Positions 30,942 to 41,202 of a stretch of DNA of 50,000 bases are shown in pieces. Under the pieces are notes generated by a model. That model did not search any database and was not told where the DNA came from. It saw nothing but the letters and a program-made list of their open reading frames with translations. This DNA is from Prorocentrum cordatum (taxonomy: Eukaryota > Sar > Dinophyceae > Prorocentrales > Prorocentraceae): positions 157,225 to 207,224 of the forward strand of contig CAUYUJ010009813.1 of the NCBI GenBank assembly GCA_963575745.1. The letters are read 5' to 3'. The position numbers were made by a program, and so were the translations under genes. The number at the start of each line of letters is the position of its first letter. Position 1 is the stretch's first letter.

Positions 30942-31787
30942 ACACAGTAGCCATCTTCATCCCGAACTTCCTTTCTCACTCTGCCTTATTCGCTCTCATT
31001 ATTTGCCGATTGCCGCAAGTTCCTGAATCTGGTTTTAACTGGCGCAAGACCTGCCTCCTGTCCAACCTAAGTATAGTTAGACACGGGGGAAGAAGGGAGG
31101 GGATGAGGAACAGAGGAAGGCACGTAATACCAAGAGCATGTCGACAGAGGCTAGAGCAGGCGCCTGCTACTGCTCTCGCCCACGGGCATGGCGTTTCCCT
31201 TTCCTTCGTCCTTCACGTCTTCCCGTTTCCCGTCTTCCCTTTCTTGCGTCCCTCTTTTTCTTTTAGGGTGGTTCGCGAGACGCCTGATAAGCCTTACGTG
31301 TGGAGTCGCTCCCACCGCCGTCCAATCTAAATGTCGGACCGTCGGTTCTTCATCCGGGATGCACTTGCAGCCGCTCCACACGTGATAAATCTACACGGCG
31401 TTCAATTTGACGCCAATTACGTGGACGCGCGCCAGGCCACACCAGGGAATGGCGGGTCTGTTGTAAGTACTGTCGGTATTTACCCTTCACTTCAGCATCA
31501 GTCCTTGCCGTATCTACATCGCATGGAGGCGTCAAGTCCTTCGTACTGTCTTGGGATGTCAGATCGCGTGCGATGCTTGATCGCGGCCCTGACCATACAC
31601 CATAGGAATTCGGAGGCCACGGCCTCACCTGGTCTCAACTAGGCCTGGGCTGCTGTCCGCATTCGGTCGTCGGATGTGCCCAGGCAAATCGCCGCGCCAG
31701 GAAAAGGAAACGACAGCGCGCGCGAACCGATGTGTGGTACCCCTAGTGGCCTTGGGCCCCTTAGGGGATATCTTTGGGCCCTCTGGG
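30942..31787. other. Region downstream of the RRM exon, one short ORF
   Basis: An ATG-started frame of 103 codons lies at 31331-31642 (begins MSDRRFFIRDALAAAPHVIN). I do not recognise it, and its composition is only mildly protein-like. Nothing else is supported. Confidence 0.3.
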
Positions 31788-31965
31788 TGGAGGCGGAGGA
31801 GGAGGAGGAGGAGGAGGAGGAGGAGGAGGGGGAGGAGGAGGCGGAGGCGGAGGCGGAGGCGGAGGGAGGCGGAGGCGGAGGAGGAGGAGGAGGAGGAGGA
31901 GGAGGAGGAGGAGGAGGAGGAGGAGGAGGAGGAGGAGGAGGAGAAGGAGGAGGAGGAGGAGTCTG
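31788..31965. repeat. (GGA)n / (GGCGGA)n purine tract
   Basis: GGA repeats with GGCGGA interruptions, nearly pure purine apart from those C bases. Paired with the TCC tract at 32080-32330 it forms a large inverted repeat. Confidence 0.9.
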
Positions 31966-32079
31966 TCTGGGCACACCCTGCAGCCTCTTGGGAGCCTCCT
32001 GGGGGCCTCCTGGGCTCAAGGGGCTCTCGGGGCCGTGTCGGGCTGGGAAGGTTTCCTTGGGCACCTGGCCTGGCGCACC

Positions 32080-32330
32080 CTCCTCCACCTCCTCCTCCCG
32101 CCTCCTCCGCGTCTCCTCCTCCTGCTCTCTCCTCCTCCTCTCTCCTCTCCCCTCCTCCTCCTCCCTCCTCCCCTCCTCCTCCTCATCCCCTCCTCCTCCT
32201 CCTCCTCCTCCTCCTCCTCCTCCGCCTCCTCCCCCTCCTTCTCCCCCTCCTCCCCCTCCTCCTGCTCCTCCTCCTCCTCCTCCTCCTCCTCCTCCTCCTC
32301 ACCTGTTCCTCGTCCTCTTCCTTCTCTGCG
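32080..32330. repeat. (TCC)n pyrimidine tract
   Basis: TCC/CTC repeat. With the GGA tract 115 bases upstream it could form a long hairpin in RNA or DNA. Confidence 0.9.
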
Positions 32331-32429
32331 GCAGAAGACCCGAAGCAGCTTTCCAAATGGCCTTGCCGTCGAGCTCCTTTCCTCTCTTATTACGAGCGCG
32401 AGTCATGCCAAGACAGCGCGTGGTCTGTC

Positions 32430-32755
32430 GTATCGGGGTCTGAAGGGGGATTCCTCAGAGTTTCTGAGGATCCCTCCGGATTTTTTCCGGATCCTGACAG
32501 TCCCTGCGGATTCTTAAGAATTCCGATTAATCCCTAGGGTTCCCGAAGAATCTTCTAGGTATTTCCAAGGATTCCGAATTCCTGCGGATCCTGGAGGATC
32601 AACATGAATCTCATGAATCCCTTAGTGTCCCTGTAGGGATTCCTAAGAACCCCGCAGGATCTCAGCATTTCGCGATCCCAATGGATTCAGACAAAATCCA
32701 AGGAATTCCAAAGGATCCCTGACGGTATTCCTGAGGATCCGGATGGTTTTTAGAG
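32430..32755. repeat. GGATTCC / GGATCC / GAATTCC-dense region
   Basis: Over about 320 bases the words GGATTCC, GGATCC, GAATTCC and their complements occur every 10-25 bases (for example 32446, 32469, 32490, 32516, 32571, 32591 and 32634), giving many small palindromes. No coding signal. Confidence 0.65.
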
Positions 32756-32889
32756 CGTGTTTCTTTATTGTTTGTGGCAAAACGGGCGTTATGGCCCCCC
32801 CTATAACGTAACGACCCCCCCCCCCAGGGCGCCCTGGGCATTGGGGCATTGCCGCCGTGCGCATCGGGATTTGCATAGGCATTCGCATC

Positions 32890-33015
32890 GGGGTCTGGTC
32901 CGCAGTCGTCGTCGTCGTCGTCCTCGTCGTCGTCATTGTCGTGGTCGTGGTCGTGGTCGTGGTCGTCGTCGTTGTCCTCGTCGCTCGTCGCTCGTCGCTC
33001 GTCGATCATCGTTGT
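32890..33015. repeat. (CGT)n microsatellite
   Basis: GTCGTCGTC, GTGGTCGTGGTC and GCTCGTC runs. No gene. Confidence 0.85.
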
Positions 33016-33169
33016 CGTGCGCGTGGACGCGGCTGGAGCCTCTTTTTTTATTCCGGGCCGATGACGGCCATCATTTGGGGTGAGGGGAGAGGGCCGGTGA
33101 CGTCACCTTTCGCGCCGGCGGCGATTGGGAATGCCTGGGAATGAGGACGGATAGTAGCAGCATGTAGGT

Positions 33170-33360
33170 GGCGATCTGCACCACAGCGCCTGTGTACACC
33201 ACACCGCCCATGTACAGCAGCAGCCGCGTGCAACACAGCGCCAGTGTGTGCCACAGTGCCTGCGAGCACCACAGCGCTTGTGTACACTACAGCGCCTGCG
33301 TACAGCACATCAGCCGTGCGCAACACAGCACCAGTGTACACAATGTCTGCGTGCACTACA
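33170..33360. repeat. 18-bp minisatellite, plus orientation
   Basis: Unit GTGTACACCACAGCGCCT, period 18, about ten diverged copies. It is the inverse of the array at 33860-34063. Confidence 0.8.
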
Positions 33361-33859
33361 GCGCCTGGATTGCACCACGGTGCCTGCGTGCACCATCCCA
33401 ACCAGGTGCAACAGAACACCACTGTTGCATACAGAATGTTAGAATCCTTATGACAAAATGGAGCGCCTGTGGATTCCACCGAACATTTGTTTTATATAGG
33501 ATTTGGAAAGGGAGCCTGATGGAAAAAGGAGCGCCACTGGAATCTACGAGTCCTCCCGATTCCTCCAGCATCATCCAAAATTATCCCATGTGCGTCCAGG
33601 AGGCTCCGGCAGAATTGGCCGTCCGAGAACCAATTGGACTGATTCCAAAAACCATTCTGCGGTGCACGCTAAGATGCGCACGTGCGCTGTAGCGCCGACC
33701 CGCACGAAAGGAGGGAAGGGTAAGGGAGGAGGAGGATGAGGACGAGGAGAGATGAGAGAGGAGAGAGGGGGGGAAGAACATCGCATTCTATTATCAGCAC
33801 CTCCCTGGGGTGGTGTTTGGCTGTCCGCAGCAGATCCTCACCTACATGCTCCTTCTACT
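33361..33859. other. Spacer between inverted minisatellites
   Basis: No gene recognised. GA-rich run at 33735-33770. Confidence 0.4.
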
Positions 33860-34063
33860 TGTCCTGTGCACGCAGGCGTTGTGGTGTACCCCAGCGCTGC
33901 GTTGCACGCGGATGCTGTGGTGAAGACTGGAGCTGTGGTGTGCACGGGTGCTGCAGTGCACGCGAGCATTGTGATGTACGCTGGCGCTGTGTTGCGCATG
34001 GTTGCTGCGGTGTACACATTCGCTGTGGTGTACACCGGCGCTGTAGTGCACGCGAGGTGGGGG
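33860..34063. repeat. 18-bp minisatellite, minus orientation
   Basis: Unit GGCGCTGTGGTGTACACC-like, period 18, about eleven copies. Each frame gives hexapeptide repeats (GAVVYT-like). Complementary to 33170-33360. Confidence 0.8.
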
Positions 34064-34420
34064 GAGGCGTTACGTTCTCCCTCCCCCCCGCCGCCCCCCC
34101 CATGGCGCCCGCTATCGACGAACATGCAGAGACGCGTTCTAAGAGGGGGCGAGGACGTTGACGCGTGCCTCCACTTGTCAGTTCCGAGGGCGGCCCTCGT
34201 CGCCGCCCCCAGACCCGCTTCGGAAGCCCAGGCAGAGGCAGAACGCGCTCTGGGAGATGTCCCAGGATCAACCGGTGTCGTCGTCGTCACCGTCGGGGAG
34301 TTTCCCCGGGGGTTCTGCAGGCTTCTGGCAGGCAAGGTTCGAGCGCATTTGGGGGTGCTATCTCGGCCGCTTTTCCTTTTTGCTCGTCAGTGGCTATCCC
34401 ATCTCGTGCTCGGTCTCTCA
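34064..34420. other. Flank of the LTR element, nothing recognised
   Basis: No supported gene or repeat. Ends with TCTCA (34416-34420), the probable target duplication of the LTR element. Confidence 0.4.
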
Positions 34421-34622
34421 TGTGATACGGATGCGCGCGCGGCGCGGATCTTTTGGGCGAAAGCGAGCGCGGCTCGAGCGATCTGCGTAGCTCTAAGGCT
34501 ACGGGCCCTAGTTCGAAATCAAAATTGCAGCGCCGACAAGGAATGAAACCACAGGCCCCTCGAGGCTTCTGGGGGAAACCCTCTCGGGCTTTTCCATTCC
34601 TGGGGAGTGAGCTTGATTCACA
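34421..34622 (-). repeat. 3' LTR of the copia element
   Basis: 202 bp, TG…CA bounded, aligned along its length with 43867-44070 (shared GCGCGGATCTTTTGGGCG, CCCTAGTTCGAAAT and CCCCTCGAGGCTTCTGGG). Confidence 0.9.
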
Positions 34623-34630
34623 TTCCTCCT
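34623..34630 (-). other. Polypurine tract
   Basis: On the minus strand AGGAGGAA directly precedes the 3' LTR start (TGTGAATC), the expected place for plus-strand priming. Confidence 0.65.
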
Positions 34631-35230
34631 AGTCGCCGTCGTGGCGTCTCGGGCGCGTGAGTTGGGATTATAACATGTCACTCGCCGGAAACTGCATTGC
34701 AAACAGGGGTATGATTATCAAGGTAATATTTAGCAAGCAAACGGCTTGCACGGATACAGGGTATACTCAGCTCTCAGCGCCGCTGGCGCTTAATCGAAGG
34801 CAGATCGAACGATGGCAAGAGTTTGATCGCGAAGCGACAGCACCCAAAATATGTAGCCATCTTACCGAGTTCAGATCTGAATGCCGAACGGGTGCGATCG
34901 TCATCACATCGATATCAAACAAACTGTGCGCACTGAAACGAATGAAGTTTCTCGGGAATAATGCGGAATTACGTGTGGATCTTTGGCCGGGCGTGACATC
35001 TGAGCAGCTTTGCGGCATACATCAATATTCAGCCGGGTATGAAATCTGAGCAGCAATGCGTTTTAAGGTATGAATAGCCGAATACGAAATCTGAGCAGCA
35101 ATGCGGCCTAACGTTGAATAGCCGGGTATGAAATTTGAGTATCAGAATATTGCGGGTCCGATTGGCCAACTTGCCGTCCGAAAACCAAGCGGGGTTTACT
35201 TGTCTTTCTTTGGTTTCGCCGGTTTTTCCG
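34631..35230 (-). other. 3' untranslated region of the copia element with a 45-bp tandem repeat
   Basis: Four units starting GCCGGGTATGAAATCTGAGC-like occur at 34986, 35032, 35077 and 35121 (period 44-46). No coding is seen. The lower GC here contrasts with the coding part. Confidence 0.7.
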
Positions 35231-35857
35231 TCAGGTCGGATCCTCTCCAAACGTCGACTGCCTGTGAGTTTCCACCAGTGACCAGTGGCCCTTGCGATCG
35301 TTCATCACACTCTCTGGGAAAATTGTGAAATCGGGGTTGCCAGAATGATAATGCCGAAGCAGCCACGACGCGTGCTTCTTGCAGGTCTTGCAAGTGATGT
35401 AGACACTGTGCGGGTTATGGCTGATGGCAACATCATGATGGGGAATGCACGTCACGCAACTGAGCATGTCATTCGGCTGCACACTCGGGGAGGATCCGCT
35501 CCACGATGCAACACTGGCTGATGTGGCTGACACGGAACTCGATGAACCCGTCACGGAAACAACGGTTGGTGATGCGGGGGCCGAACTTCTTTGCGATATT
35601 GCTGATGTTGATCGTTCAGATCCCCGTGCTGATGCTGCGGTATACGGTGATGGCGGCGCGCTGGCAGGTGGTGGCCCTGTCGGTACCAGCGGCGGCGGCG
35701 TTTGTTGGATTGCAACCGACGCTACTGAACTCGAAGCCTGTGCGCTGCTGAACACGTCCGCGTGGGACATCGTGATGTCACCATCGTGATCACGATCTTC
35801 TGGAATTGTAGGTAGTATGTTGCGGCGCCGGCCGACCATGCGGCCGTCCCGTCCCAT
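35231..35857 (-). pseudogene. Copia element: Ser/Pro-rich C-terminal segment with Cys pairs
   Basis: About 208 codons in a frame overlapping the end of the pol frame by 136 bases. Ser/Ala/Pro-rich at first, then SCVTCIPHHDVAISHNPHSV and ITCKTCKKHASW, a paired Cys-x2-Cys arrangement that could bind zinc. The protein-like quality is better than the overlapping end of the pol frame, so I infer a frameshift and that this is the true end of the polyprotein. An independent small gene is less likely. Function unknown. Confidence 0.45.
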
Positions 35858-37020
35858 CCAGGGTGTTCGCCCATGGCCTTCGCCTTGGCGGCGCCTTCCT
35901 CGTTGGCGATCGCGTTGTTCTGCCTCAGGATCGCCCAGAGCGTCAAGAAGATGCCGAAACCGATAGTCATGCCGAGGACCAGCGTGAACGTCAGCAGGCA
36001 GATGTAGAAGTTATAGTTCGGCACAGTCGGCGCAGGCGTAGGTTGCCCCTTGACCTTGCCGAGGCAGGTGAACAGGACTGAGGCGAGCATGGCAGCGCGT
36101 GGCTGCCGGGCCCCATAGGTGTGTTTGCGGGCCCCGAAGGACGACAGCAGGACGCATGCCTCCATCGTCTTCGCCATGGCGTCCGCGACCATGGCCCAGG
36201 TCGGGATCCAGCTTAGCTTGAGCGTACTGTTGGGGCGCACGGCCTCCTTGATCATGGAGGCGACGATGCGGAACCGCTTGTCAGTAGACTGGCCCACATC
36301 TGAAGCGATGTGCGTCACGAGACCGTTGCTGTCGCTGTAGATCTCCCCAGCGCGCTTGTCGGCGAGCACGTCGATATGCTTGGGCGCCGTCTTGGGGTTG
36401 TAGGCCTCAGTCAGCAGCTGTCGGAACCACATGTTGGTCTCCGACCCATCGAGGGTAGCGTAGCCCTCGGCAGCGAGGGTCGACTTCACCGACCTCTTGA
36501 CCGTGCCAGAGTGCCAGGCGACGGGCAGGCACATATCGCAACGGCCGCCGACGACGTCACGCGGGCGATGGGCGAGCCCCATCACCATGCCCCATTGGCT
36601 CTTGACGCCGTCCACGTTGGCGATCGCGGCGTCGCTGAAGCACGCGGTGATGGCCGTCTTCAGGTCGACGAGCTTGCGCATGGGCACGATCGCGAAGTTC
36701 GCGGTGGAGCGCGCATAGGCGACGGTCTTGTTGAGCGTCTTCGCGTCGGCCACGGAAGCGACGTTGGTGCGTCGAGCTTCGAAGTTCACGGGGCAGGAGA
36801 TGTCCGCCCGGGTCTGCCTTGCTAGCCACAACAATTGCCCGAGCGTGCGGCGGTGGCATGCCGCCGCGGTGGCGGCGAGCCGGCCCTCAGCACCTCGGCC
36901 CTCCTGGGCGTTCAGGTCGGCGTAGTCCACCTGCGCGGCGGCAGTGGCCTGGGTCACGCGGAACTCGTCGTCGAGCTCGGTAATCGTACGTCCGCAGTAT
37001 TCGATGGCCCTTCGACTGGC
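35722..37020 (-). pseudogene. Copia element: RT end, RNase H and membrane-like tail
   Basis: Reads IEYCGRTITELDDEF, QLLWLARQTRADISCPVN (conserved block after the RT), SVKSTLAAEGYATLDGSE (RNase H Glu) and EIYSDSNGLVTHI (RNase H Asp). After RNase H, where copia elements normally finish, there are about 110 more residues including a hydrophobic segment (FYICLLTFTLVLGMTIGFGI) likely to span a membrane. The frame upstream (37020-37340) is shifted. Confidence 0.75.
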
Positions 37021-37639
37021 TTGAGGCGCAGTTTCTTCCCCAGCGATGCGATCGGGGTCTTCCACTTGGTGGCGTTGTTGCGCTGGGCGATAAGGAAGTC
37101 GTCCACGTGTGAGTGGACCGCCGCGGCGAGCCCACCTTCGCGTTGAAGTCGTAGAGGCCTTTCTCGAAATTGCTCTCCACGAGCCCGCGCTCGGCGAAGA
37201 CCCTCTGCGCGTAGAGGTACCGCTGCCTCCCGGCGTCGCGCGCCCCGTAGAACGCGCCCGTGGCCATCGCGATCTCGCCGGGCTGGGTCCCCGGCGGCGG
37301 GTTCTTGGCCGGCATGCGCAGGAGCAGTGACCTCTCAATGCTACCCGACTGCAGGTAGGCCGTCATTTCGGCGCAGGACGAGATGCCCCAGTCCTTCTGG
37401 GCCGCGGCGGCCAGGGTCAGGCACAGCGCGCCCCTGGACCCCGTAGGCGCGGCCGCCCTGATCATCGACTTGTCTTCCTGGCAACCCTGCGCAACCAGGC
37501 GCGCCTTCATGACGTTCTGGCCCTTGCTGGTCAGCACCCAGTGTGCGCCCGCAGAGCGGATGCCAGGGTTGCGCCGCAGGAGTTCCTTCAGCTCCTTGGG
37601 CGGGAGCTTCTTGTAGGCGCCGATATCCGTCCACTTGGG
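37021..37639 (-). pseudogene. Copia element: reverse transcriptase core
   Basis: KARLVAQGCQED, EMTAYLQSGSIERSLLLRMP (finger and palm blocks of the copia-type RT), then after a frameshift near 37135 VHSHVDDFLIAQ with the VDD catalytic motif at about 37098-37109, then a second frameshift near 37015. The enzyme copies element RNA into DNA inside virus-like particles. Confidence 0.8.
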
Positions 37640-38401
37640 TCACTCGGTCTTCATGGCGGCGTCCATGTTCTTCTTCTTGGAGGCGCTCAGCGCGTCGTAC
37701 TTGAGCTCCTTGGTGGTCGCGTTGCCCGTGAGCAGTGCCTCGCGGAGTCGTGTGCTTACGTAGAGCTCGCCCGCGTGCTTCTGGTCGACCTTGTTCGTGT
37801 CTTTCGGCCTCTTGAAACACTTGGGCAGATCGTCCGAGAGATCCTTGCGCTTGGCAGCGCGCTCGCGGGGGTCGAGCTCGCGCTGGCGGTCGCGTTGCAG
37901 TGCCGCTGGTGCGTTCTCCTGTTGAACTTGGCACTGCGTCTGGGTGCCGCGCTGGTTCTCGGTGTCCAGCGGGCGCCGGGGCATCGTCTCCTGGCACGCC
38001 TGCTCCTTCGCAATCTGGGCCCATTCTCGAATCGTACCCGAACCGTCGGATTCGATGCAGTCGTCGATCGGGCCCTGAGGGGCAGGTTCAGGAGGTCGAA
38101 TATCTGCGTCAGCAGCGGCGGGAGTGGCTGCAGGAGCGGCAGCTTCGCCTGAGTCCGAGGCTGGCGCCGGCGGGTCGGCGGCCGCTAGTGGCGGCGGCGG
38201 CCCCGCTAGCGGCGGCGGCGGCGGGGGCTGCTGTGCGTCTCCTCCCGAAGGCGTTGAGGCCGGTCCTTCGCTGCCGCTCGCTCCTCCACTGGTTGCGAAA
38301 TCGCCGTCTCTTTGGCAGCGTATGGGCGCGCTGGTTCGCTTTGGAGTGCTCGATGTTGCCGGGTGCTGGTAGCGCTGGTGGCGCGGGAGGCTGACAGTCA
38401 C
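37640..38401 (-). pseudogene. Copia element: proline-rich linker and RT N-terminus
   Basis: Pro/Ala-rich linker (about 38140-38300), acidic and Lys-rich helix, then LYVSTRLREALLTGNATTKE and DAAMKTE, cut by an in-frame TGA at 37640-37642. The same frame continues (PKWTDIGAYKKLPPKELKEL) into the RT, so this is a point nonsense mutation. Confidence 0.65.
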
Positions 38402-39430
38402 TGCGGGGGCGCTTCTTCGGCGTCGGCCCCGTCAGATCAAGGGGCATGTCGTCGTCAGCGTCTGGCGGTGCCGGTCCAGCAGGGCCTCTTCCTTCATCAG
38501 GGCCGGGCGGCGGGGCTCCGCCGCCTGCGCCACCGCCGCCTGCTCGGGGGCCTGGAGGAGGCGGGCCCAGAGGTCCCTGACAGGGCGCCCGGCGGAGGTC
38601 CAGGTGGCTGGTTACTGTTCGGCGCGTTCAGCACTTGTCCCCACGGAACAGGTTCCGTGGCCGTGGCGTGGCGTAGGTGCCCACGATTGACCTTCGCGGT
38701 CGTGGGGCGGTGGCTGACCCGCGCGTTCGATGCGCCCTCGAACCCAAAGATGACGGCGGGCCCGTGCCACTGTACGGCCCATTCTCTCTTGGGCTTGCCG
38801 TTGCCCCATTCAGTAGTACAGCTGGACGCCCGTTTGGTAGACGTCGCTGGCGCGCCCATCTCCATCGGCCCGGGATCGGGCCAGCAGCGCCCTTGAGAGG
38901 GACTGGTTGAATCTCAGGTGCTGTATGGAGGTCTGCGCGGCCTTCGTGATGGCGATCCTTTCCGAGAACGGCTTGTCGGACACGATGCGTTCTTGCAGGG
39001 GCAACCTGCCGGCGTTGTCCAGCAAGACACGCGGGAGGCGAAGGCCTCGCCCGAGCACCCACTGCGACGGCGAGTAGCCCGTAGAGTTGACCTGGCTGTT
39101 CATGGCCCAGCACGCGGAGGCGATCATCCATTGGATTTTGTGAGCGGCCGCGGGTTGGTCGAACCTGATGCTGAACTGGTCGATCAGCTTCCTCGCGCGC
39201 ACCTTCCGCATCCCTCCACGTCGTTCCACGGTAGCATTATGCTGCGGCGTCGCCGCAGATGGCGTCATCAGGCGGTAACCCATGCCCTCGAGCTCCTTGG
39301 ATAACTCTCGCTCGACCTCGCCTCCCCCATCAAATATGACTCGCTGAGGCGCGCCGACAGGTGCGATCCAAATCTGCAACGGTCGAGCGAAAACAACCGA
39401 TGGGCGCCGTGACGCGACTGTGCCGCACAT
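38402..39430 (-). pseudogene. Copia element: integrase catalytic end and C-terminal domain
   Basis: The frame at 38810-39430 reads QRVIFDGGGEVERELSKEL with the second catalytic Asp, and TPQHNATVERRGG with the Glu, then the helix block ending in SRALLARSRADG. A second frame (38497-38865) continues with REWAVQWHGPAVIFGFEG, typical of the DNA-binding C-terminus of copia integrases, and ends in a Pro/Gly-rich region. Frameshift near 38820. Confidence 0.75.
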
Positions 39431-39770
39431 CGTAAACCGTAAACCCCGAGGCCAGGTCGACCACGTTGAGGTAGACCAGCTGATTGCCAGCGTAGTCGGC
39501 CAGGGTGAACAGCTTCACTCCGATGGAGTCGTTGAAGTCCCTGTCCAGTCTGAGCCGCCCCGGTAGGTGCGGTAGTAGTCGATGTCCTGCACAAGCCTCG
39601 CAGTTGAGGTTAACAGCCATATCGATTGACCTTTGCGATCCACCAGTCGCACGAACGGCTCGTTCAAGTGAATCGTTGGACGGGTGCCCCGTGTTCACGT
39701 GGAGCTGCGCGACGGCGGACCGTAGTGTCCGCTCTTCCGCGGCCGTGAGCGCTGGCACCTGTGCGGTCAA
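39330..39770 (-). pseudogene. Copia element: pre-integrase zinc region and first integrase Asp
   Basis: LHVNTGHPSNDSLERAVRAT followed by NCEACAGH gives the H-H-C-C zinc arrangement before copia integrases. FTLADYAGNQLVYLNVVDLA carries the first catalytic Asp. The frame is lost near 39400 and the domain continues in the overlapping frame to 38810. Confidence 0.75.
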
Positions 39771-39777
39771 TACTTCT

Positions 39778-39949
39778 GTCTATATCCTCTGCAGTATGGA
39801 GTTTTGGGGTTTCCTTTCTAAGAAACCCGAGGCGCACTGGATATGGATAAATTTGCCCCCATAGGGGCTCGATTTCAATCAATCTCCAGTGCGCCTCGGC
39901 CCTGTGGCGCCGCTTCCAAAAAAAGTCCAAGATGCACTGGCTATGGATC
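39778..39949 (-). mobile_element. Dimeric fold-back repeat, copy B, nested in the copia element
   Basis: Reverse complement of 14059-14239. It contains CCGAGGCGCACTGGA (39827-39841) and its perfect inverse (39885-39899) around a 43-base spacer. It interrupts the coding region just before integrase, so it inserted after the copia element was in place, or the element carried it. Confidence 0.8.
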
Positions 39950-40430
39950 TGAGTCTTGCACGCATCCTGAGCGGCTGTGGCGGCTGGAACCGTCCTTCTT
40001 CTTGCCCTTCTCGTCGTCGATGCAGGGTGAGCTTGTCGCGCAGGTCGGCGGCTCGGACGTCGCAGCTGCTCGGCTAGCGCCGTCGCGAGCTTGGTCGTGT
40101 AGTTATCGCTGCGTTTCGCGCCCTTCCAGCGGGCCTCTGCGCGTGGGTGGCCCCCGCTGCAGAAGCGCCTGAGCGAGTCGTCGAACCCGAAATGGTCAGT
40201 GATGATCCGCCACGGCTTCTTGATGTGGATCCCATTCTTTGTCTTGAGTTTGAACGCGCAGCCGTCGAAGTCCACGACGCGCGGGAGCTGCTCCTTCAGT
40301 TGCTTGGCAATGGCGCTCTTGTTGGGGCCCCATCCGTCGCATTACCTCGGCCACTCGAACGACGCGGCGAGCTGGGCGCCGAGCTCCTTGCGCAGCTGTG
40401 ACATTGATTGCAGGAACAGGCCGATCATCT
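39950..40430 (-). pseudogene. Copia element: conserved pre-integrase block
   Basis: VDFDGCAFKLKTKNGIHIKK then PWRIITDHFGFDDSLRRFC, and a following His/Lys-rich segment, a block seen between protease and integrase in dinoflagellate copia elements. It leads directly into the nested repeat. Frameshifts at both ends. Confidence 0.55.
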
Positions 40431-41202
40431 GCTTGGACTTGGCCCGAACCCTTTTATGTCGGGGGTCTTGCTCGGGTCGATCTTGACGACGAGTCGTTGA
40501 AGGGATGTCCACGGCTGGCAAGGGCGCGCAGCGTGAACTCGCACACCCTTGCCTGCGGCAGGGTGCTTCCGGACCCTGCCCTGCAGCTTCTGGGCCACGA
40601 ACTGCCTGGAGAGGTCGAAGCCTGGAAGACCTCGCCTGACAGCAGCTCCTCCTTTCTTCTTCCAGACGGCGCTGAGCTTGCTGTCTGGGTTGCAGCATCG
40701 CTCGTAGAGCACGGTGCTGTTCGCCATGGAGGTCGGGCTGGATCTGGTTGTAGACTTCGGCCAGATTGGTGACCAAGGCCTGGCCGATCTTGCGCGGCAG
40801 GATGCCGTTCTTAGTGGCGACGACGACTGAGCGCTTGCCAGCGATCAGCTGCGGCTTCGTCTCCTTCTTGGGCGTCATCACGCGTAGCTGCTCCTCCTCC
40901 GCGATGCTGGCCTCGGGTCCGAGGCAGCCGTTGGCGATGGCGCCCTGGCCGTGGCTCAGGGTCACAGGCGTGCCGGAAACGCAGTCCGAGCATAACCCTC
41001 GGTGGCTGCAGGCCTCGAAGGTCGTCTCGCCGCAGGCGATGCAGTCCTGCAGGGGCTCGGTCACGCGCGTCGTGGGGTAGGTCGTCTGCGGCGGCGTCGC
41101 TAGCGCAAGGTTCGGAGCTGGAGCTGCGGTGGAGCAGCAGACCAGGGCTGAGGCTACGTCCGAAAGCAGCCGCGACCCCTTCGGTCGGCGAGTCTGTAGA
41201 CG
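40342..41202 (-). pseudogene. Copia element: protease-integrase linker with Cys pairs
   Basis: In phase with the protease after the TGA at 41203-41205. Contains CIACGETTFEACSHRGLCSD (four Cys, possible zinc site) and a Lys-rich segment; continues in another frame (40425-40727) as ERCCNPDSKLSAVWKKKGGA. No enzymatic motif. Confidence 0.5.

Noticed and set aside
34480-34530. tRNA-like B box (AGTTCGAAATC) in the LTR
   Set aside because: No matching A box or cloverleaf can be drawn. It is part of the LTR.
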